A stretch of 7,689 bases of DNA from Actinomycetota bacterium (lineage in GTDB: Bacteria; Actinomycetota; Actinomycetes; Streptosporangiales; Streptosporangiaceae). Location of the stretch: the NCBI GenBank assembly GCA_003140115.1, contig PLIQ01000171.1, positions 1-7,689 on the forward strand, in the 5' to 3' direction. A program made the translations under genes and the position numbers. Positions within the stretch are counted from its first letter, which is position 1, and each line of letters opens with the position of its first letter. Below, one piece after another: positions 1 through 4,571 of this stretch. The notes under the pieces were generated by a model that worked only from the letters and a program-made list of their open reading frames with translations, was not told where the DNA came from and made no database searches.

Positions 1-415
1 CAGCCGCGCGAGGACATGATCATCGTCCAGTTCACCTGCGAGCTCCACTGCGCCATCCGGTCCGCGAGATCAGCGTCGCGGCGCGACTGGCGCGCCCGGG
101 CTGCAGCGCAGAGCTGTTCGAGACCACCGCCAGCGCGGCGGCCGCGAGGTGGCTCGGGCTACCCACCTGGCCAGGTCACAGGACCGTCGGCGTCCCGGCG
201 ATCTCCCGGCTCCCCGCTCCCGCCGGGCCGCCGGATGAGCCGTCTGCGCCGCCACGGGCCGGCCGGGCGGACGGGTACCTGTCCCCGATCGACTGGCGCG
301 GTCCGGAAAGCTCCACCGACATTCCCCGTCGCTCAGTGTCACCCTGCCGATGGACGAAACGTCGAGGCAGGCCTTCGTTGGGTCCGGTGTGACTGGTCTG
401 CTGGAGGCCCCGTGA
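1..415 (+). pseudogene. Decayed coding remnant with two apparent frameshifts, 5' end outside window
   Basis: No single frame covers this stretch, but third-position G/C bias follows one protein through three frames. Bases 1 to about 62 read in frame 1 with almost every codon ending in G or C (QPREDMIIVQFTCELHCAIR). From about 63 to 325 the bias moves to frame 3 (REISVAARLARPGCSAELFE and onward, through YLSPIDWRGPESS). From about 322 it moves to frame 2 (LPMDETSRQAFVGSGV, then TGLLEAP) and ends at TGA 413-415. Each step equals one lost base or two gained. I do not recognise the family. Frame 2 stays open after the stop to TGA 554-556 and includes RYLPRHIYIMLGLARG, so the stop at 413 could itself be a mutation. 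The remnant converges on kinase gene 1. Sequencing error is an alternative to decay. Confidence 0.45.
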
Positions 416-523
416 GCCGCCGGCCGAGGTGCTTCGTCGAGCCGGTACCTGCCGCGACACATCTACATCATGCTGGGGCTGGCGCGCGGAATGCCGCATG
501 TGAGTGCGCGTCTGGGCGGAAGT

Positions 524-2440
524 TCAGAATCCCCCGCCCGACGAAGGGGAAGGTGACGGGGAAGGGGAATTGGGTTCGCAGGTCACAACAGCCGGATCAC
601 AGGCGTAGGTGGGGTAAGGATTAGGATTAGCGTTATTCGTCGACTGGGCGGGTGCGGCGGCTCCCGGATTTGACTCTGTCGATGACGGCTGTGTCGGCGA
701 TGTGGTTGCCTTGGCCTGTCGGGGGTGTTTCGCGGCAGGCATGTTGAGCTGTTTTTCGAGGACGTCTAGGCCCTTGGCCCAGACTGCGAGCCGGGCAGTT
801 GTTGCGCCTTTCGGCGCAACAGCAATCACATACCCGACGGTGACGGTGTGATCTGCGGGTAGTCGTAGGTACCATTCCACGACTGGGTCTGCTTGGACTA
901 TTTTGACCGTGCCGGGACTGAAGTGCACCGTCTGTACCTTGTTTGTGATTTCCGTAGGAATACTGTCCTGGAACCAGACTGCTATGGGTTTGCCGTTAAC
1001 GTTACTGGCGGTGATGATCTCCGTCAGCTGCGAGCCTTGCTTGCCGCTGAGAGTCCATCGCCGTTCGATCAGCAAGCCATTTCCATACCGCTGCAGCGGA
1101 AAAGCGTACGAAGCGGTGAGCTGTGGTCTCATAGCTCGTGACGGGCTTGATGGCGACCGCGTCATGACCAGACCGATGACAACGCCCAGGATAGCCACGG
1201 CTGCGGCCAGGGAAAGGATAACCGGCCGTGAACCAATCCGCGACCGTCGCCGCCTGCGATCAGTCATCTCCTGGCCAGTGCCGGTTTTGCGGTTCAGATT
1301 GGTCGCCTCGACGGGTACCTTGCCATGGCCCGGGTGCACGACGGGCCCACGGTTCGTTCGCGTCGCAGCATCACTGAACAGGACATTGGGTGCCAGGTAG
1401 GAGGGCTCCGCCATCACCCGCGCCTGTCGGCCGTCGGTGGCCCGGACAATTGCGGCAGCGGTCGGCATTGTGCCGTCCGCTGCCTTGAGCCGGGCGGGCT
1501 GGGCGGTCTCCGTGCGGAGACGATTGGCCAGCAGGCTGCTCCCGGAACCGGAGTTATAGCGTGCAAGGTCGAACGTCTCGCGCAGCGCGTCGGCGAACTC
1601 CCAGCAACTGGCATAACGATCCCCCGGCGCCTTGGCTAGCGCCTTCGCCAGAACGCCATCTACACCGGGCGGAAGACCGGGCCGCCGAGAGGTCAGCATT
1701 GGCGCCGGCTCTGACATGTGGGCCCATATCACTGCGGTGGCATGCTCACGCGGGAACGGCGCTTCTCCGCAGAGGAGCTCGAACGCCGCGCATGCCAGCG
1801 AATACTGGTCGGCCCGCCCATCGACCGGCTTGCCCTCTATCTGCTCCGGTGCCGAGTAGTCCGGCGTCCCAAGAAACTGCCCCGACCTGGTCGGCCCGGA
1901 CGAAGCAATGCCCTTGCTCAGTCCGAAATCTGATAGGTACACATGATCGGGCCGACCCGGCCGTGCATCTACCAGCATGTTCGCTGGTTTGACATCACGA
2001 TGAACGAGCCCGACGCCGTGCGCGGCGTCCAGAGCGCACGCCACCGGCGAGATGATCGCCATCGCACGGCTAGGAGGAAGCGGCCCTACCCGGCGAAGCA
2101 AGGTCCGGACGTCTCCGCCTGGCACATACCGCATCGCGATGAACAGCACCCTGTCTGCCTCGCCAGCCTCGAACACCGGGATGATGTGGGGATCATCAAC
2201 CGCCGCCGCCGCGCGTGACTCCCGGATGAACCGGCGCCGGAACGCCTCATCCGCGGCTAGCGCAGGCGCTAGGATCTTCATCGCCACCCGCCGCTGAAGG
2301 CGCTCATCCCGCGCTCGGAACACTACCGCCATCCCGCCCGAGCCGATCTGCTCCTCTAGCTTGTAGCCTGCGACCCGCGAGCCTGCTGTAACGCCGACTG
2401 AGTGGATACCGACCTCGACTGAGAAGTTCTCGCTCACCAC
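524..2440 (-). CDS. Transmembrane Ser/Thr protein kinase 1 (PknB-like catalytic domain, unnamed outer sensor domain)
   Basis: A 638-residue Hanks-type kinase that should transfer ATP phosphate to Ser/Thr of cytoplasmic proteins in response to an outside cue. The catalytic domain spans about residues 26-288: glycine loop GSGGMAVV (33-40), ATP lysine K55 in VAMK, helix-C E74, catalytic loop HRDVKPAN (147-154, base D149), DFG 171-173, GTPDYSAPEQ (191-200) and D211 in DGRADQY. All key residues are present, so it should be active. A polar linker of about 105 residues ends in a basic stretch (RRRRRSR, 395-401), then one membrane helix (about 407-427), giving an inside N terminus. The outer part (about 428-565) has alternating hydrophobic residues typical of a beta-sandwich. 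A Pro/Ser/Asn-rich tail follows, with Cys614 and Cys621 and an SPSPSPSP end. The start is unclear: GGAGGT (2441-2446) abuts the first GTG, so the second GTG (2437-2435) is more plausible. Third-position G/C bias is weaker than in kinase 2. Confidence 0.93.
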   Translation of the reverse strand: MVSENFSVEVGIHSVGVTAGSRVAGYKLEEQIGSGGMAVVFRARDERLQRRVAMKILAPALAADEAFRRRFIRESRAAAAVDDPHIIPVFEAGEADRVLFIAMRYVPGGDVRTLLRRVGPLPPSRAMAIISPVACALDAAHGVGLVHRDVKPANMLVDARPGRPDHVYLSDFGLSKGIASSGPTRSGQFLGTPDYSAPEQIEGKPVDGRADQYSLACAAFELLCGEAPFPREHATAVIWAHMSEPAPMLTSRRPGLPPGVDGVLAKALAKAPGDRYASCWEFADALRETFDLARYNSGSGSSLLANRLRTETAQPARLKAADGTMPTAAAIVRATDGRQARVMAEPSYLAPNVLFSDAATRTNRGPVVHPGHGKVPVEATNLNRKTGTGQEMTDRRRRRSRIGSRPVILSLAAAVAILGVVIGLVMTRSPSSPSRAMRPQLTASYAFPLQRYGNGLLIERRWTLSGKQGSQLTEIITASNVNGKPIAVWFQDSIPTEITNKVQTVHFSPGTVKIVQADPVVEWYLRLPADHTVTVGYVIAVAPKGATTARLAVWAKGLDVLEKQLNMPAAKHPRQAKATTSPTQPSSTESNPGAAAPAQSTNNANPNPYPTYACDPAVVTCEPNSPSPSPSPSSGGGF

Positions 2441-2670
2441 ACCTCCAGCGCCCGCGAGCTAGGCGCGGTCCCCATCCTCCGCCAACCGGCGAACACCGGA
2501 ATGAACCGGGACAGGTGCCTCAGGCGCAAGGAAGTCCAAGCATCCGGGTCCTGGTCCATCATGCCCGCCCCCAACCGCTCCGCCCTCGTTCCGTGACTCG
2601 TGACCGCTTCGCTGGTTGTCGGTGCGCGGCCGTTCCAGATTCTAGGCCAAACCCGCTGCGAGCCCGGCAA
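2434..2670 (-). CDS. Short ORF overlapping the kinase 1 start, function unknown
   Basis: This 78-codon ORF starts at TTG 2670-2668, with GGAG five bases upstream. Its stop TGA (2436-2434) overlaps the second GTG of kinase 1 in a GTGA junction, the usual sign of translational coupling. The kinase ribosome binding site lies inside its last codons. The product is basic and Trp-containing (for example DQDPDAWTSLRLRHLSRF), has no signal peptide or membrane helix, and matches no family I know. Third-position G/C bias is moderate, similar to kinase 1. It could be a real coupled gene, a translated leader, or chance, since short open frames are common in GC-rich DNA. Confidence 0.3.
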   Translation of the reverse strand: MPGSQRVWPRIWNGRAPTTSEAVTSHGTRAERLGAGMMDQDPDAWTSLRLRHLSRFIPVFAGWRRMGTAPSSRALEVW

Positions 2671-3283
2671 AGTTGCTCCAAATACGCGAGCTACAGGCCG
2701 GAGGGTTAGTCTGGCACGAACGTGTGAATCAGAGTCTGCGTTAACCGTGACTCAGAGACATCCAGCCTGCTGCGAGACCCTTCGGTCAGTCCGGTCAACA
2801 GCGTGATGGCCGCGCGTAACGCACTACGCCTAGTGCTAGGACGGCGCCGAGCGCCTACATGATCAACCCGGTCACAAAGTAGTTCGCCTTATGCCGTACC
2901 GAACCTCTGACACGCTCGTCTCTTGGTCTGATTCCCAAACCCTGATCGACTCGTTCACTACTATCGGAATTTGTCATATAGCTAAGTACTTCGACCTCGA
3001 CAGAAATTATTCGCGCGCCATCTGCAGCCAATGACGGTGGCTCTGTCAATCGTCCGCGCATGCGAAATCGTACTCGTAATAATCCTCGCAGCGCGTAAAG
3101 CTGTGTCTCGCGCACTCCGTCTGCCATAGACTTAATGTCGCGCCCTCTCATCGGCAGATCCGGACGCTGGCGGGCCGTTGGGCCGCGGGAGTGACCGGAC
3201 ACAGAACATCCACTTCGGCGTCGTGCGACTCGACTGCCTAGGCGACCAGGTTGCCGATCATTAGATAAGACGGATGCAGGTAA
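2671..3283. other. Gene-poor, partly AT-richer interval upstream of kinase 1
   Basis: No gene here can be supported with confidence. About 2860-3260 is clearly less GC-rich than the flanks (runs such as AGAAATTATTCG and GTAATAATCC), which fits regulatory, decayed or foreign DNA. A long open frame on the minus strand (3403 to 2855) shows little third-position G/C bias and runs antisense into the protease gene. A plus-strand frame open from 3136 to TAG 3262-3264 ends in NIHFGVVRLDCLGDQVADH with moderate bias and may be the tail of a lost gene. The kinase 1 promoter should lie in the left part, but no convincing -35/-10 pair was found. Confidence 0.4.
2821..2836. repeat. Perfect 6-bp inverted repeat (hairpin or operator candidate)
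   Basis: GCACTA CGCC TAGTGC is a perfect 6-bp stem with a 4-base loop. An overlapping second dyad, CCTAG TG CTAGG, lies at 2829-2840. There is no T-run on either side, so it does not look like an intrinsic terminator. It lies about 150 bp upstream of the TTG of the short ORF before kinase 1, so an operator role is possible. Confidence 0.35.
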
Positions 3284-3355
3284 GGCGGATCTCGCGCGCT
3301 GGGTTGGGCCAGGGTCGTTACGGGGGGTGATCTGATCCCCGGTTCTTTCGCGCCG

Positions 3356-3820
3356 TTGCCGCGAACGGTGTTCTGCGCCGCTGTCCTCTTGGTTGCGCGG
3401 CACCGCAATGAGATTCCCGTTCCGGCGCTTCCCGCCACGAGCGGAGGCGAGCTGACGCCACGGCCCGTCGTCGACATCGCCCTGGAAGGACTCCCCGCCG
3501 CGCCGATGGAGTGCCTGCTGGACACGGGCGCGCTGCGGACCCGGATGAGCGCCGAACTCGCGCCGCTGGCCGGGATAGACCTAGACGGCGCGCCGACTGA
3601 GGAGTTCTTCGTGGCCGGGCTCAGAACGGCGGGGCCGCTTGTCCATGTCAGTCTCACCGTGACCGACGGCGCTGAGGAGTTCTCCTGGGACGCGCCGGTC
3701 TGGTTCTGCGATCCGTGGCCGCATCCGTTCGGCCTGGCCGGGCTCGAGGGCTTCCTGCACCACTTCATCGTGACGATCCGGGCCTATAACGGGTACCTCG
3801 ATATCGAACCTCAGCCCTAG
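3356..3820 (+). CDS. Retropepsin-like aspartic protease, single domain
   Basis: The 154-residue product carries LLDTGA (residues 54-59, catalytic Asp56) after a strand-like stretch (RPVVDIALEGLPAAPMEC). This is the active-site signature of retropepsin-type aspartic proteases, which work as dimers with one DTG per subunit. Near the C terminus GLAGLEGFLHHF (126-137) matches the second conserved element, where a Gly precedes a hydrophobic strand or helix, and the end (YNGYLDIEPQP) is also usual for bacterial members. No signal peptide or membrane helix is convincing; residues 5-14 are hydrophobic but short. Its role in actinobacteria is not established and the substrate is unknown. The start is uncertain: the frame is open from 3284, TTG 3356 and GTG 3368 are candidates, and neither has a clear ribosome binding site. 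It stands alone between the two kinase genes. Confidence 0.75.
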   Translation: MPRTVFCAAVLLVARHRNEIPVPALPATSGGELTPRPVVDIALEGLPAAPMECLLDTGALRTRMSAELAPLAGIDLDGAPTEEFFVAGLRTAGPLVHVSLTVTDGAEEFSWDAPVWFCDPWPHPFGLAGLEGFLHHFIVTIRAYNGYLDIEPQP

Positions 3821-4128
3821 CCGTAGAAACATCCCGACCCCCGGCGGCGCGGATCCCGGCGGGCTGCCGTCCCGCTCAGCTCCGCAGCAGAAGAGAATAC
3901 GGAAGGAAATTCGTTCGAGCGTGCGCCTGGCCAGAAGTCCAGCGCTTGCCGGGCCCAGGAAGTCCGGCTGGGGAGCAAAACGGGGGAGCAAGCGAGCAGC
4001 GATACGGGCCCTGCCCGGCGACGTCCAGCGATTAACACTACTGTCAGGACCACATCCAGCCACATTCGGCATGCATGGCCGGCTTAATTGCGGAGGCATC
4101 TGGGGTGAGTTCGCTATTGGAGGTAAAC
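3821..4128. other. Interval after the protease gene with no supported gene
   Basis: GC-rich at the left and more mixed to the right. The open frames here are short or run antisense to the protease without codon bias. GAAGTCC occurs twice (near 3934 and 3959), too short to mean much. No terminator hairpin with a T-run was found after the protease stop. Confidence 0.4.
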
Positions 4129-4215
4129 ATGATCGGTAGAAGGCGAACGCCAGCCAAATCCCGCCGCCGCCGGCTGGCCGCAAGGGCCCAGCGTAGTTCC
4201 GGAAATATAACATGA
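4119..4215 (+). CDS. Small Arg-rich ORF (28 aa) with a strong ribosome binding site; coding part 4129-4215
   Basis: GGAGGT at 4119-4124 lies four bases before ATG 4129-4131, the strongest ribosome binding site in the window. The ORF runs to TGA 4213-4215. Its 28 residues include MIGRRRTPAKSRRRRLAAR, are very basic and have no hydrophobic segment. I recognise no family. It could be a nucleic-acid-binding micropeptide, a translated leader for the downstream genes, or the 5' scrap of a lost gene. The coincidence of site and start is the only real support. Confidence 0.35.
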
Positions 4216-4231
4216 AATCCTGCCGCATACC

Positions 4232-4260
4232 GGAACCTGATATAGTTCGTGACAGTTCAC
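4232..4260 (+). promoter_or_regulatory. Possible promoter or operator upstream of the kinase 2 cluster
   Basis: The stretch holds a TATAGT hexamer (4241-4246) without a matching -35 element. It also holds GGAAC (4232-4236), resembling an ECF-sigma -35 element, with GTT 18 bases on (4255-4257). AGTTC repeats with 10-bp spacing (4244-4248 and 4254-4258), and GTGA-CAGT-TCAC (4249-4260) is a small dyad. The position, about 80-110 bp before the first ORF of the cluster, suits a promoter, but each element alone is weak. Confidence 0.2.
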
Positions 4261-4294
4261 ACTTGGCCTTGTCTGCGAGGTTCCCGGGGGGTCC

Positions 4295-4345
4295 ATGACG
4301 GCTCGGCGGCTTCGCGCCAGAGTTCTCGGCTTAGCAGATGAGTGA
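4295..4345 (+). CDS. Possible 16-aa leader ORF containing a TTA codon
   Basis: ATG 4295 opens a 16-codon frame (MTARRLRARVLGLADE) that ends at TGA 4343-4345, overlapping the next ATG (4338) by 8 nt. A G-run (CGGGGGG) sits just upstream but is not a clear ribosome binding site. It contains TTA (4331-4333), a codon that is rare in high-GC actinomycetes and in Streptomyces depends on the bldA tRNA. It may be a leader peptide, but chance is more likely than not. Confidence 0.15.
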   Translation: MTARRLRARVLGLADE

Positions 4346-4571
4346 GCGTTCGCTCGCGTCGCCCGTCACTCCCGAACTGGTCGTGACCATCGACGGGACC
4401 GGCAGGACGCTACTGGCCGCCTTGTACCTGGTGGGCCGCGCACCCGAGGCCGACATCGTCGTCACCGACCCAGATCAGGCCTGGCCGCACCCGACGCCGA
4501 TGACCACGCGACAGGTTCCGGGGCCGGTCCGGCGACCGCGGAACGGGCGGAACGGGCGGGAGGGGCGTTGA
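4338..4571 (+). CDS. Short ORF with truncated FHA-like segment, overlapping kinase 2
   Basis: The 77-residue product reads PELVVTIDGTGRT, then LVGRAPEADIVVTDPD at about residues 31-46. This matches the start of an FHA domain: a hydrophobic strand, the conserved Gly-Arg, then ADIVV-DDP. FHA domains bind phosphothreonine and often partner actinobacterial kinases. The later FHA elements (Ser-x-x-His and Asn-Gly) are absent; after DQAWPHPTP the chain becomes a Pro/Arg/Gly-rich tail ending NGRNGREGR. It is therefore a fragment that probably cannot fold as a full FHA domain. Its TGA (4569-4571) overlaps the kinase TTG in TTGA, so it may serve for translational coupling. No clear ribosome binding site precedes ATG 4338. 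Resemblance to FHA by chance remains possible. Confidence 0.45.
   Translation: MSERSLASPVTPELVVTIDGTGRTLLAALYLVGRAPEADIVVTDPDQAWPHPTPMTTRQVPGPVRRPRNGRNGREGR

Noticed and set aside
70..499. Two minus-strand open frames opposite the left-edge remnant
   Set aside because: Arg/Pro/Ser-rich translations without domain features, typical of shadows opposite GC-rich coding sequence.
416..556. Possible IS4-type transposase start (RYLPRHIYIMLGLARG)
   Set aside because: The resemblance is to a short hydrophobic pattern only. No inverted repeats, target duplication or catalytic motif were seen nearby.
543..569. Purine-rich GGGGAAGG repeats as a regulatory element
   Set aside because: They simply encode the Ser-Pro repeats at the C terminus of kinase 1.
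16..624. Long plus-strand open frame of 202 codons
   Set aside because: Only its first part (to about 62) shows coding bias. Beyond that the codon pattern belongs to other frames, and the end runs antisense to kinase 1.
903..1400. Plus-strand open frames inside kinase 1
   Set aside because: They lie opposite a gene with complete kinase motifs and show no domain of their own.
3238..4228. Minus-strand open frames of 176 and 215 codons across the protease gene
   Set aside because: They are antisense to a frame with a clear LLDTGA motif, and their translations are low-complexity Arg/Pro/Ser.
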